Shown here: positions 41,174-49,227 of the stretch, one piece after another | Layout: each line of letters begins with the position of its first letter | How positions within the stretch are numbered: position 1 is the stretch's first letter | Origin: Solidesulfovibrio alcoholivorans DSM 5433 | GTDB lineage: Bacteria; Desulfobacterota; Desulfovibrionia; Desulfovibrionales; Desulfovibrionaceae | NCBI RefSeq assembly: GCF_000702665.1 | Contig: NZ_JNJA01000005.1 | Span: forward strand, 124,001-188,000 | Length of the DNA stretch: 64,000 nt | Direction: 5' to 3' | Made by a program: the position numbers and the translations under genes | Notes under the pieces: generated by a model | What the model was told of the DNA's origin: nothing | Database searches by the model: none | The model's input: only the letters and a program-made list of their open reading frames with translations

Positions 41174-41781
41174 TCGGTTATCTCGAAGGCCGGGTCGTGG
41201 CCCGGCGCGAACGCTTCGCCATCGTGCTCACCCCGGGCGGCGTGGGCTACGAGCTGGAGCTGCCCGCTCCCGTGGCCGCGTCCCTGCCGGCCCCGGGCGG
41301 CACCTGCGCCCTTTTCGTCCACACCGTGGTGCGCGAGGACGCCTTCGAGCTCTTCGGCTTCGCGACGCTCGACGACCGCGAAACCTTCCGCCTGCTCCTT
41401 GGCATCAGCAAGCTCGGGCCGCGCACGGCCCTTGGCATCCTGTCGTGCTTTTCCGCGGACGATCTGGCGCGGCTCGTGGCCACGGGCGACATGGAAGCCC
41501 TCGTGCGCGTGCCGGGCATCGGCAAGAAAAGCGCGCAACGCATTTTCATCGAACTGACCTACAAGCTGGAAGGCCGCGCGTCGGCCGCCGCGCCCCTGGC
41601 CGCGCCGGCCGGCGTCGGCGCGGGCGTGCTCGCCGACGTGGTGGCGGGACTGACCAATCTGGGCTATGCCGATGCCGATGCCAGGCGCGTGGGGGCGGCC
41701 GTGCTCGAGGACGAGCCCGACCTCGACGTGGCCGGGGCGTTGCGCCAGGCGCTCAAACGCCTGGCCTCCGAGAAGACATGA
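41170..41781 (+). CDS. ruvA: Holliday-junction branch-migration protein RuvA
   Basis: A 203-residue RuvA beginning [20 protein letters not shown]. It carries an OB-fold N-terminal domain, helix-hairpin-helix repeats ([19 protein letters not shown]) and a C-terminal domain III. It clamps Holliday junctions and recruits the RuvB motor. It overlaps both neighbours by 4 bp, indicating coupled translation of ruvC-ruvA-ruvB. Confidence 0.96.
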   Translation: MIGYLEGRVVARRERFAIVLTPGGVGYELELPAPVAASLPAPGGTCALFVHTVVREDAFELFGFATLDDRETFRLLLGISKLGPRTALGILSCFSADDLARLVATGDMEALVRVPGIGKKSAQRIFIELTYKLEGRASAAAPLAAPAGVGAGVLADVVAGLTNLGYADADARRVGAAVLEDEPDLDVAGALRQALKRLASEKT

Positions 41782-42770
41782 ACGACGCCTGCCCGCCTTC
41801 CGGCCCCGTTGCCGCCACTCCCGACGACTCCATCCGGCCGTCGCGCTTAAACGATTTCATAGGCCAGGACGACCTGCGCGCCAACCTGCGCGTGTTCCTC
41901 GATGCGGCCATGGAGCAGGGCAGACCGCTCGACCATAGTTTGCTCTACGGCCCGCCGGGACTCGGCAAGACCACGCTCGCCCAGATCATGGCCTCGGAAC
42001 TCGGCGTCAATCTGGTCACGACCACGGGACCGGTGCTCGAGCGCTGCGGCGACCTCGCCGCCATCGTCACCAATTTGCGGCGCGGCGACATCCTCTTTAT
42101 TGATGAGATCCACCGCATGCCCCCGGCGGTGGAGGAGATCCTCTACCCGGCCATGGAGGACTTCAAGCTCGACCTCATCATCGGCCAGGGGCCCGGGGCG
42201 CGCACGGTGCGCATCGACCTCGAGCCCTTTACGCTGGTCGGCGCGACCACGCGCCTGGGGCTTCTCACTTCGCCCTTGCGCGACCGCTTCGGCGTGATTT
42301 TCCGCCTGGAGTTCTACTCGCCCGAGGAACTCGCGCGCATCGTGACCCGCGCGGCGGGTATCATCGGCATCGGCATCACTCCGGCCGGGGCGCTGGTCGT
42401 TGGGCAGCGTTCGCGGGGCACGCCGCGCATCGCCGGACGGCTTTTGCGCCGGCTGCGCGATTTCGCGGTGGTCGCCGGCGCGACGACCCTCGACGAGGAG
42501 CTCGCCCGCGAGGCGCTCGCGCGCCTGGACGTGGACCCGCACGGCCTCGACCAGATGGACCGCAAGATCCTCGAAATCCTCATCGGCCACTACGAGGGCG
42601 GCCCGGTGGGGGTGAAGACGCTCGCCGTGGCCCTAAGCGAAGAGGTGCGCACCATCGAGGAAATCTACGAGCCCTACCTGATCCAATGCGGGCTCATCAA
42701 ACGCACGCCGCGCGGCCGCGTGGCCACGGCCAAGGCGTATGCGCACATCAAGAAAGGAATGCTGGACTGA
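41778..42770 (+). CDS. ruvB: Holliday-junction helicase motor RuvB
   Basis: A 330-residue AAA+ motor. Walker A is [14 protein letters not shown], Walker B is [10 protein letters not shown], and sensor regions include [20 protein letters not shown]. The C-terminal winged-helix domain follows ([20 protein letters not shown]). It drives branch migration with RuvA. The ATGA overlap with ruvA and a 1-bp gap to thyX make this one transcript. Confidence 0.97.
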   Translation: MNDACPPSGPVAATPDDSIRPSRLNDFIGQDDLRANLRVFLDAAMEQGRPLDHSLLYGPPGLGKTTLAQIMASELGVNLVTTTGPVLERCGDLAAIVTNLRRGDILFIDEIHRMPPAVEEILYPAMEDFKLDLIIGQGPGARTVRIDLEPFTLVGATTRLGLLTSPLRDRFGVIFRLEFYSPEELARIVTRAAGIIGIGITPAGALVVGQRSRGTPRIAGRLLRRLRDFAVVAGATTLDEELAREALARLDVDPHGLDQMDRKILEILIGHYEGGPVGVKTLAVALSEEVRTIEEIYEPYLIQCGLIKRTPRGRVATAKAYAHIKKGMLD

Positions 42771-42771
42771 C

Positions 42772-43518
42772 ATGCCCGCAACGACCCTCGCCGTAAATCT
42801 CCTCGCCCACACCCCGGACGCGCTCTCGCTCATCTACGCCGCCTTCCGGCAATGTTACCATCCCGGGTATGTGGCGGACATGTGGCCGCGCCTGCTTTCC
42901 GGCGAGATCGCGCCGGAAAAGCAGGCAGAATTCGTCTCCCGCATCCTGGCCTCGGGCCACGAGTCCCCGGTGGAGCACGTTTCCTTCACCTTTGCCGTGG
43001 CCGGTGTGTCCCGGGCGCTTTCCCACCAGCTCGTGCGCCATCGCATCGCGAGCTATTCCCAGCAGTCCCAGCGCTACGTGGACGCCGCCGGCTTCGACTA
43101 CGTGCTGCCGCCGCAGATCGCCGCCATCCCCGAAGCGCGCGCGCGCTTCGAGGCGGCCATGGCGCAGGCCGGCGCGGCCTACGCCGAGCTCCAGGAAATC
43201 CTCGCCGCAAACGGGCGCGGGGCCAAGGCCAACGAGGACGCCCGGTTCGTGTTGCCCAACGCCTGCGAGACGAAAGTCGTCGTGACCATGAACTGCCGGT
43301 CGCTCTTGCACTTTTTCGAACTGCGCTGCTGCATGCGCGCCCAATGGGAGATCCGGGCCATGGCCTGCGCCATGCTTGGCCTTTGCCGCGAGGCGCTGCC
43401 GGTCATCTTCGCCGGAGCCGGTGCGCGTTGCGAGCGGCTCGGATATTGCCCGGAAGACGAACGGTTTTCCTGCGGCCGTTATCCGCGATTGGCGCAAATG
43501 TCGTCTAGTTCGGTTTAA
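42772..43518 (+). CDS. thyX: Flavin-dependent thymidylate synthase ThyX
   Basis: A 248-residue ThyX that makes dTMP from dUMP using FAD and methylene-tetrahydrofolate. The ThyX signature is visible as RHRIASYSQQSQRY, with HESPVEHVSFTFAV and CRSLLHFFELRCC as family blocks. It is unrelated to ThyA. It is the last gene of the ruv transcript and is followed directly by a terminator. Confidence 0.95.
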   Translation: MPATTLAVNLLAHTPDALSLIYAAFRQCYHPGYVADMWPRLLSGEIAPEKQAEFVSRILASGHESPVEHVSFTFAVAGVSRALSHQLVRHRIASYSQQSQRYVDAAGFDYVLPPQIAAIPEARARFEAAMAQAGAAYAELQEILAANGRGAKANEDARFVLPNACETKVVVTMNCRSLLHFFELRCCMRAQWEIRAMACAMLGLCREALPVIFAGAGARCERLGYCPEDERFSCGRYPRLAQMSSSSV

Positions 43519-43551
43519 ATCCCGAATTTCGGCCTTCCCGTGTCTGTTTTA

Positions 43552-43580
43552 AACCCGCCATTTCCGTGGCGGGTTTTTTC
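43552..43580 (+). terminator. Rho-independent terminator of the ruv-thyX operon
   Basis: AACCCGCCA (43552-43560) pairs with TGGCGGGTT (43567-43575) around TTTCCG, followed by TTTT and further T's. Confidence 0.92.
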
Positions 43581-43715
43581 GTTTTTCCGATCGTAACGCG
43601 GCACGGATGCGGGACAATCTTTTTTTTACAATGAAATTAGCTTGTTGTTCGTGACATGTGCATGACCGTTTGGGGGGGCTTGACCACGGATCGGCAACGG
43701 CCAAGCGGGTTTCCC

Positions 43716-43895
43716 TTGTGGTCAACCCAAAAGTGATATGTTGGAAGACGAAAAAAATAAATCTTCAGTGCGAAAAGTGGAGATATTGCGAGATGCGCTT
43801 GTGGAAAACGCTTTCACATGTGTGTATAATAACTGCCGACAGCCGGAAAGCCCCGTCCGGCGTGGCCTCACAGGGACGGCCCCAAAGCCCCGTCC
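43716..43895 (+). promoter_or_regulatory. Promoter region of the dnaA-like gene with near-DnaA-box motifs and alternative hairpins
   Basis: A perfect -10 hexamer TATAAT lies at 43825-43830, though no good -35 is visible at normal spacing. Three same-orientation motifs resemble the DnaA box complement TGTGGATAA: TGTGGTCAA (43716-43724), TGTGGAAAA (43800-43808) and TGTGTATAA (43821-43829), the last overlapping the -10. In the leader, CCGTCC (43853-43858), GGACGG (43874-43879) and CCGTCC (43890-43895) can form either of two exclusive hairpins. The remainder of 43586-44014 is relatively AT-rich with no convincing gene. Confidence 0.4.
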
Positions 43896-44023
43896 TTGCT
43901 TGCTCGAAAAATAAGTTTCATAAATCAAGCCTGTTATGCTGTAGAGAACCGGAAGCGCCCCCCCGGGAAAGCGGCTCCTAACCGGCCTTTGCCCCATGTC
44001 CCCCCCTCCGTAATGTGCCCCCC

Positions 44024-45379
44024 ATGGAAACGATCTGGCCCAAAACAAAGCAGCTACTTGAATCGACCTTGAGTCCTGGACTCTACAACCTCTGGATCAA
44101 GCCGCTTTCGGCCCGGGCCCGTGACGGAGTTCTGGAACTTTCCGCCCCCAACGCCTTCGTGGCAACCTGGGTGCGGGATAGGCTGACCGACGCCGTGACC
44201 GAGGCCGCGGCCGTGGTCATGGGCACGCGGCCCAAGGTGGTCGTCACCGCCCGCGCCGTCGATGACGCGCCCGCGAAAACGGCGATCGTCCCGCCGCGCC
44301 CGGCCAAGATCCACAAATCCCTGACCCTGCCCATGGAGCCCAAGGCTCCGGAACTGATCCCGGACCGGTTCCGGTTCAGCTACGACGAGTTCGTGGTCGG
44401 CCCCTCCAACGAACTGGCCTACGTGGCGAGCAAGGGCATCTGCGACATGTCGCTCTCCGCCGACCAGCTCTTCATCAGTTCCGCGCCCGGCCTCGGCAAG
44501 ACCCACCTCATCCAGTCCATGGGCCGCCGCCTGTGCCATGACGGCGAGGATCACGGCCGCAGCCTGCGCGTGGCCTACCTTTCGGCCGAGGAATTCGCCA
44601 ACCGCCTGGTCATGGCGCTTAAGACCAAGCAGGTGGAGCGGTTCAAGGCCGCGTTTCGCGAAAACGTGGATGTGCTGTTGCTCGAGGACGTGCATTTTTT
44701 CCGCGACAAGCCGCGCATCCAGGACGAACTGCTCAATACCTTGAAAGCGCTCAATTCCCGGGGCTGCCGCCTGGTTTTCACCAGCTCCTTTCTGCCCCGC
44801 GACCTGACGGGCCTCGATCCGCAGCTGCTCTCGCGCATCTCCTCGGGCTTCCTGGCGGTCATCGACAAGCCCGATCTGGCCACGCGCAAGCGCATCCTCG
44901 AACGCAAGGCCGCCATCCACCAGGTGCTGCTGCCCGACGAGGTGTCCACGCTCCTGGCCGACCGGCTGCACGCCGACGTGCGCCAGCTCGAAAGCTGCCT
45001 GCAAAACCTCGTGCTCAAGGCGCGGCTCTTGAACTGCCGCATCTCCGTGGACCTCGCCTGGGACGTGCTGCGCCACTACGATCTCGCCGCACGGCCGCTC
45101 ACCCTCGACGACATCGTGAGCTACGTCTGCGACGTCTACCGCATTTCGCCCGACCAGCTCGTCTCGAAATCGCGCAAACGCCAGTACGTGCTCGCCCGCA
45201 ACACCGCCTTCCTCCTGGCCCGCCAGCACACCGACCTGTCGCTCGTGGACATCGGCAACCGCTTCAACCGCCGCCACTCCACCGTGGTCAAGGGCATCAC
45301 GTCGATCGAGCGCCACCTGTCCCTGCGCACGCCCCTTGGCCGGGAACTCGAACGGACCATCGAGAGCGTCCATGCCTGA
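44024..45379 (+). CDS. Divergent DnaA paralogue
   Basis: A 451-residue DnaA-type protein with a short N-terminal domain, an AAA+ core and a C-terminal DNA-binding domain. Walker A reads SSAPGLGKTH (about 151-160) and Walker B LLLEDVHFF. In domain IV the consensus GGRDHTTV reads NRRHSTV (N415-V421): one residue shorter, with the base-contacting aspartate missing. The gene is beside ruvCAB-thyX, not dnaN, and lacks a clear oriC, so it is probably not the main initiator. I recall Desulfovibrio vulgaris has a second dnaA (dnaA-2) near ruv genes, which this resembles. Start is the ATG at 44024 (GTG 44015 possible); no ribosome-binding site is visible. It may regulate initiation or transcription. 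Confidence 0.8.
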   Translation: METIWPKTKQLLESTLSPGLYNLWIKPLSARARDGVLELSAPNAFVATWVRDRLTDAVTEAAAVVMGTRPKVVVTARAVDDAPAKTAIVPPRPAKIHKSLTLPMEPKAPELIPDRFRFSYDEFVVGPSNELAYVASKGICDMSLSADQLFISSAPGLGKTHLIQSMGRRLCHDGEDHGRSLRVAYLSAEEFANRLVMALKTKQVERFKAAFRENVDVLLLEDVHFFRDKPRIQDELLNTLKALNSRGCRLVFTSSFLPRDLTGLDPQLLSRISSGFLAVIDKPDLATRKRILERKAAIHQVLLPDEVSTLLADRLHADVRQLESCLQNLVLKARLLNCRISVDLAWDVLRHYDLAARPLTLDDIVSYVCDVYRISPDQLVSKSRKRQYVLARNTAFLLARQHTDLSLVDIGNRFNRRHSTVVKGITSIERHLSLRTPLGRELERTIESVHA

Positions 45380-45426
45380 ACTTTCCCCGTACCTTCCGGC
45401 TTCGCGCTGTCGCGCGCCCCGGCGTC

Positions 45427-45460
45427 CCCGGCCGCATTGCGGCCGGGCGGCCGGTTTTTT
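45427..45460 (+). terminator. Terminator after the dnaA-like gene
   Basis: A GC-rich inverted repeat (CCGGCC 45428-45433 with GGCCGG 45449-45454, plus an inner CCCGGCCGC/GCGGCCGGG pair) runs directly into six T (45455-45460). Confidence 0.8.
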
Positions 45461-45519
45461 GGCGCGCCTTGACATACGATCAGCCATCGCCAGCTAGGGG
45501 GAGGCCGCCATTGGCCAGG

Positions 45520-45555
45520 CGAACGCCGGGCGCGCAAGCGTCCGGCGTTCGTTTT
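45520..45555 (+). terminator. Second hairpin with T-run in the same gap
   Basis: CGAACGCCGG (45520-45529) pairs perfectly with CCGGCGTTCG (45542-45551), then TTTT. With TTGACA at 45469-45474 just after the previous terminator, the interval could encode a short RNA, but no good -10 is visible. The gap 45380-45650 holds nothing else. Confidence 0.55.
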
Positions 45556-45650
45556 GGGGGCGGCTCCGGCGTCGCGCCTGTCCGCTCGGGCGAGGACGCT
45601 TGAAACAGCGCTTCGGAGAGGTGCTCAGGCCGTGTCCACAGGCCGCGAAG

Positions 45651-46832
45651 TCATGCGTCTTCGCGCGACGCCCGGGGGGCTGGCGGAAGGGTCACGGTCA
45701 CCGTCGTGCCCGCCGTCTCCGAGGTGGTGAAGTCGATGCGCCCGCCGTGGGCCTTGGCGATGATCGCCGCGCTGTATGTCCCGAGTCCGGCGCCGCCCGC
45801 CTTGCCCGAGGTGACGCCTTTCTCGAAAAAGACGTCCCGGATCGCCTCCGGGATGACCCCCTGGTTGTGGACGGCCACGCCCACGGCGTCAGGTCCGGAG
45901 AATGTCCGCACCGTGACGGCCGCGCCCGGAAGAGAGGCTTCCACGGCGTTTTTGACGAGGTTGGTGAGCAGCGTTTCGATAAGAACTTCCTCGCCGTGGC
46001 ACAGCGGCGCGGCCTCGGGGCCGCTTTCGGGAAAGAGGATGCGCGGGCCGCCGGCTTCGGTCTGGGGGGCCAGGGTCGCGGCCGTGTTGCGGCAGATGGC
46101 GCGCAGGTCCAGGCGGATCGCCGGGGGGGCGTACTCGCCGCGCTCGATCTGGAGGATCTTTTCCGTGGAGTCCACGAGGTTGACGACGTTGCCGATGGCG
46201 TGGTGCAGCCGTGGCAGCAGCGGCTTGACCTCCGCGTCCTGCACATCGGAAAAAAGGGCCTGGGCCAGGGTTTTCAGGGAATTGAGCGGCGCCTTGATGT
46301 CATGGCGGATCATGCGGTCCACGTCCCGGCGGAACTGTTCGTCCTGCCGGCGCTGGGTAACGTCGAAGCAGTAGCCGATGTAGCCGCCGAACGCGCCGTC
46401 GGGCTCCGTAAACGGGCAGCCAATGTCGAGAATCCAGCGATACCCGCCGCTGTGGTGCAGCAGGCGGTATTCCATCTCGAAGAACTGCCGGGCGTGGAAG
46501 GCGTGCAGATAGGTTTCGAGGCAGCGCTGGAAATCGTCGGGATGCACGCCCTCGGCCCAGCCGTCGCCGAGTTCCCGCTCGAGCGAGCGTCCGGTGAAGG
46601 ACAGCCAGGTCTTGTTGAACCAGTCGCACTTGGCGTCGCGCCCGGCCCGCCAGATGAGTGCCGGCGCGTCGTCTAATATGGTGAGGTAGAAGTTGGCCGG
46701 CGCATTGGTCCGGCCGCACCCCGGCGATTCCTGCCCCGTCGCCGCGAGAGCCGCCTCGAGCGTCGCGATCCTTTGCCGCGCCGTGGCCAGTTCCCCGCGG
46801 AGTCGTGCGATCGAGGTGTTTGCCTGTTCCAT
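45651..46832 (-). CDS. PAS-domain sensor histidine kinase
   Basis: A 393-residue soluble kinase. A short coiled N terminus precedes a PAS domain (about 45-170, with LDDAPALIWRAGRDAKCDWFN and GYIGYCFDVTQRRQDEQF). The phosphoacceptor H-box is RMIRHDIKAPLNSL. The ATPase domain has the N-box NLVKNAVEAS and the G-box GGAGLGTYSAAIIAKAHGG. No membrane helix is visible, so it senses a cytoplasmic cue. No response regulator is adjacent. It is followed in the same direction, after a 71-bp gap upstream, by a UPF0280 gene; functional coupling is not evident. Confidence 0.9.
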   Translation of the reverse strand: MEQANTSIARLRGELATARQRIATLEAALAATGQESPGCGRTNAPANFYLTILDDAPALIWRAGRDAKCDWFNKTWLSFTGRSLERELGDGWAEGVHPDDFQRCLETYLHAFHARQFFEMEYRLLHHSGGYRWILDIGCPFTEPDGAFGGYIGYCFDVTQRRQDEQFRRDVDRMIRHDIKAPLNSLKTLAQALFSDVQDAEVKPLLPRLHHAIGNVVNLVDSTEKILQIERGEYAPPAIRLDLRAICRNTAATLAPQTEAGGPRILFPESGPEAAPLCHGEEVLIETLLTNLVKNAVEASLPGAAVTVRTFSGPDAVGVAVHNQGVIPEAIRDVFFEKGVTSGKAGGAGLGTYSAAIIAKAHGGRIDFTTSETAGTTVTVTLPPAPRASREDA

Positions 46833-46903
46833 GGTATGCCTGCCGTTCCCGAAGTGGAGAGCGTGGGCAATTCTTGGCACAAATGCCGCCCCGTGGGAAG
46901 TGG

Positions 46904-47653
46904 TCAGGATTCGATGGCCGCGAGTTCCACGTCGCCGACCACGCCGACCATCTCGCCGAGCTGGGCGAAGACGCCGCGCACGCCGCGCCTGCGCAGGGCT
47001 TCCGCCGCCGCCAGCACGGCCGGCAGGTCGGCGCTCGTGCGCAGCATGTTGCCAAGGGCCGTGGCTGCGGCATCGGCCACCGCGCCGCGGTCCGCGACCA
47101 CGGTCACCATGTCGGCCTCGCCGAGGGAGAGCGAATGCCCCACCGTTGCCGAGGAGGCGCACACCGCCGCCGGCAGCTTGTCCGGCGCGAAGGTGAGCGC
47201 CAGGCGCGCGCCGTCCACGGGCCTGGCGAGAAGGGCCACCGTGCGCGCCGCCGCGCCGCGCAGGAAGATGTCGCCGCCGTTTTCCACCACGATCTCGGGC
47301 GAGGCTGCGGCAAAGGCGTCGGCCACGGCCTGGGAAAAGGCACCGGCCACGGCCGCGAAGGGTCCCACGCCGAAGCGCGCCGCCGCTTCCGCCATGTCCC
47401 TGGCGATGGCCGGCGCGTCGTCGCCGACGGCCACGGGCGAAAGCGAGGTGCGAAAATCCGGGTGGAGCAGGATGTACGTCTCGAGCCCGCGCCGCAGGGC
47501 GGAGACGTAAGCGGCCACGTCCCGGCCGAGGTCGCGTGCGGCCAGGACGAACAGGTCGGTCTGCGCCACCACCACCTGGAAGGCCTGCTCCCCGGCGCGG
47601 GCGAGCAGTTCCTGACGGTAGGCGCGCACGGAATCGGTGAACACGGACGGCAT
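46904..47653 (-). CDS. UPF0280 (DUF375-type) protein
   Basis: A 249-residue protein of the UPF0280 family. Conserved blocks are GPFAAVAGAFSQAVADAF, VENGGDIFL and TSSATVGHSL-like ASSATVGHSLSLGEADM. The fold is related to ApbE-type flavin transferases, but the biochemical function of UPF0280 proteins is not established. It is divergent from a glycosyltransferase and precedes the sensor-kinase gene in the same direction. Confidence 0.8.
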   Translation of the reverse strand: MPSVFTDSVRAYRQELLARAGEQAFQVVVAQTDLFVLAARDLGRDVAAYVSALRRGLETYILLHPDFRTSLSPVAVGDDAPAIARDMAEAAARFGVGPFAAVAGAFSQAVADAFAAASPEIVVENGGDIFLRGAAARTVALLARPVDGARLALTFAPDKLPAAVCASSATVGHSLSLGEADMVTVVADRGAVADAAATALGNMLRTSADLPAVLAAAEALRRRGVRGVFAQLGEMVGVVGDVELAAIES

Positions 47654-47758
47654 GGACGGCGGTCCTCCCTTGGGGCGCGTGCAGCAAATTACGCCAGGCC
47701 GGCGCGCCTGGGAAGGGCGGCCTTGGCAGGGCGGAAGCGGGCATGTAAGCTCGCGGCC

Positions 47759-48637
47759 ATGGAGCAGCCAAGCCATGCCGGGACGTTCGCCGGAACGGAC
47801 GCGCCCCTGGTCACCGCCGTCATTCCCGTGCGGGACCGGGCGGGGATGATCGGGCGCGCCGTGGCCTCGGCCCTTGCGCAAACGGGCGTTTCCCTGGAAG
47901 TGGTGGTGGTGGACGACGGCTCCACGGACGGCACGGCGGCGGTGCTTGCGGGCATCGGCGACCCCAGGCTGCGCGTGCTCGCCCACGCGCACTCCCGGGG
48001 CGTTTCCGCGGCGCGCAACACAGGGCTCGCTGCGGCCAGGGGAGCCTATTTCGCGCTCCTTGATTCCGACGATGTCTGGCTTCCTGAAAAGACCGCACGG
48101 CAACTGGAATGCATGCGCGCGCGGGGGCTGGCCATCAGCCAGACCCAGGAGATCTGGATGCGCGGCGGCCGGCGCGTCAACCCCGGGCGCGTCCACGCCA
48201 AGCCGGACGGCTTTTTTTTCGAGCAGGCGCTGGCGCGTTGCCTGGTCAGCCCCTCCACGGTCATGCTCACTCGGGAATTCTGGCTGGAGATCGGCGGCTT
48301 CGACGAGACCCTGCCGGCCTGCGAGGACTACGACCTGTGGCTGCGCACCCTGCTGCGCCATCCCGTGGGGCTGCTCGACGCGCCCCTGGCCGTGCGCCAC
48401 GGCGGCCGCGCGGACCAGCTTTCGGCCATCTACCTCGGCCAGGACCTCTTTCGCATCCGTTCCATGTGCAAGCTCCTCGCCCGCGACGATATTACGGACT
48501 GGCACAGGGAATGCATACAAAAAGAACTGTGGCGCAAGGCCCTGCGCTACGCGCAGGGATGCCTCAAGCGCGACAAGCCGGAAGAAGCCGCACGCATAAT
48601 GGAATTGATACGCACAGCCGGGGCGGACCATAAATGA
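47759..48637 (+). CDS. Family-2 glycosyltransferase
   Basis: A 292-residue GT-A enzyme with VTAVIPVRDRAGMIGRAVAS, VVVDDGSTDGT, the sugar-nucleotide DxD as LLDSDDVWLPEKTARQ, and the acceptor-side EDYDLWLRTLLRHP. It is cytoplasmic, with no membrane segment. It transfers a sugar onto a lipid- or polymer-linked acceptor, identity unknown. The ATG at 47759 gives the MEQPSHAG start. It is a single gene with its own upstream region, divergent from the UPF0280 gene. Confidence 0.9.
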   Translation: MEQPSHAGTFAGTDAPLVTAVIPVRDRAGMIGRAVASALAQTGVSLEVVVVDDGSTDGTAAVLAGIGDPRLRVLAHAHSRGVSAARNTGLAAARGAYFALLDSDDVWLPEKTARQLECMRARGLAISQTQEIWMRGGRRVNPGRVHAKPDGFFFEQALARCLVSPSTVMLTREFWLEIGGFDETLPACEDYDLWLRTLLRHPVGLLDAPLAVRHGGRADQLSAIYLGQDLFRIRSMCKLLARDDITDWHRECIQKELWRKALRYAQGCLKRDKPEEAARIMELIRTAGADHK

Positions 48638-48724
48638 ACCGGACGGCCGGGGTGGCCCCCGATCAACCGGATCACCTGGAAGCGGGCGGCAGAGTGGAAG
48701 CGAAAGGAGGGAAATCGTCACGCG

Positions 48725-48762
48725 AGTCCAGAGGGCGACAGCCCTTTGGCCGCCGGAGGCGT
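48725..48762 (-). repeat. Palindromic intergenic repeat, copy 8
   Basis: On the minus strand it reads GCCTCCGGCGGCC, AAAGGGCTGTCGCCCTCTGG and ACTCGC. It lies just downstream of the MoaE-like gene in that gene's orientation. Confidence 0.75.
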
Positions 48763-48776
48763 CCCCCCGGCCCTTC

Positions 48777-49139
48777 TCACTCCGGCGCGAGTTCTTTCTT
48801 GGTGATGGCTTCGGCCTTGATGCGGGTGAGCGTGTACGTCAGCCCGGCCAGGACGTGCTCGCGGATGTCGCCGGCCGCGACGATGAACAGCAGGTCGTCG
48901 CCGGGCGTGAACGTGCCGGCCCGGGCTTCGACCAGCACCCGGAACATGCCGGGCATGGCTTCGCCCTCGCGGCGGATGGCCTCGACGAGGTCCTGGTCCA
49001 CGCGGACTTCGAGCTTGCCCACGGGGGCGCCGTTGCGCGACGTGGCCCGGGCCACGCCGTTGTGCACGAGCACCATGCCGACCTTTTCGAGAAAGCCCGG
49101 CTCGGCCTTGAGAGATGCGATGGTTTTTGAGATGTCCAT
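48777..49139 (-). CDS. MoaE-like molybdopterin synthase large subunit
   Basis: A 120-residue protein similar to MoaE, which together with MoaD inserts sulfur into precursor Z to make molybdopterin. MoaE-like blocks are MVLVHNGVARATSRNG, TFTPGDDLLFIVAAG and the C-terminal RIKAEAITKKEL, which resembles the catalytic lysine region. It is shorter than typical MoaE (about 150), and the usual histidine-arginine pairs read ARAG and IREH, so it may be a divergent form. No MoaD lies nearby. The start at 49139 lacks a clear ribosome-binding site; an ATG upstream (49184) is possible. It is divergent from the zinc-knuckle gene. Confidence 0.6.
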   Translation of the reverse strand: MDISKTIASLKAEPGFLEKVGMVLVHNGVARATSRNGAPVGKLEVRVDQDLVEAIRREGEAMPGMFRVLVEARAGTFTPGDDLLFIVAAGDIREHVLAGLTYTLTRIKAEAITKKELAPE

Positions 49140-49227
49140 GGAAGCCAGATAAGGGAGAAGCCCGCCGTTGTCCACATTATACATTACTAGTTTACTCGAG
49201 AAATTGCCCCATGTGAGTTCCACCCGG

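Noticed and set aside
43586..44014. Chromosomal replication origin next to a dnaA gene
   Set aside because: Only three imperfect boxes are present and dnaN, rpmH or similar neighbours are missing; a promoter region is the simpler reading.
46805..47758. Longer upstream start for the glycosyltransferase at 47759
   Set aside because: The extension is composed of arginine- and glycine-rich shadow sequence over the opposite-strand UPF0280 gene; the GT-A domain starts only after the ATG at 47759.
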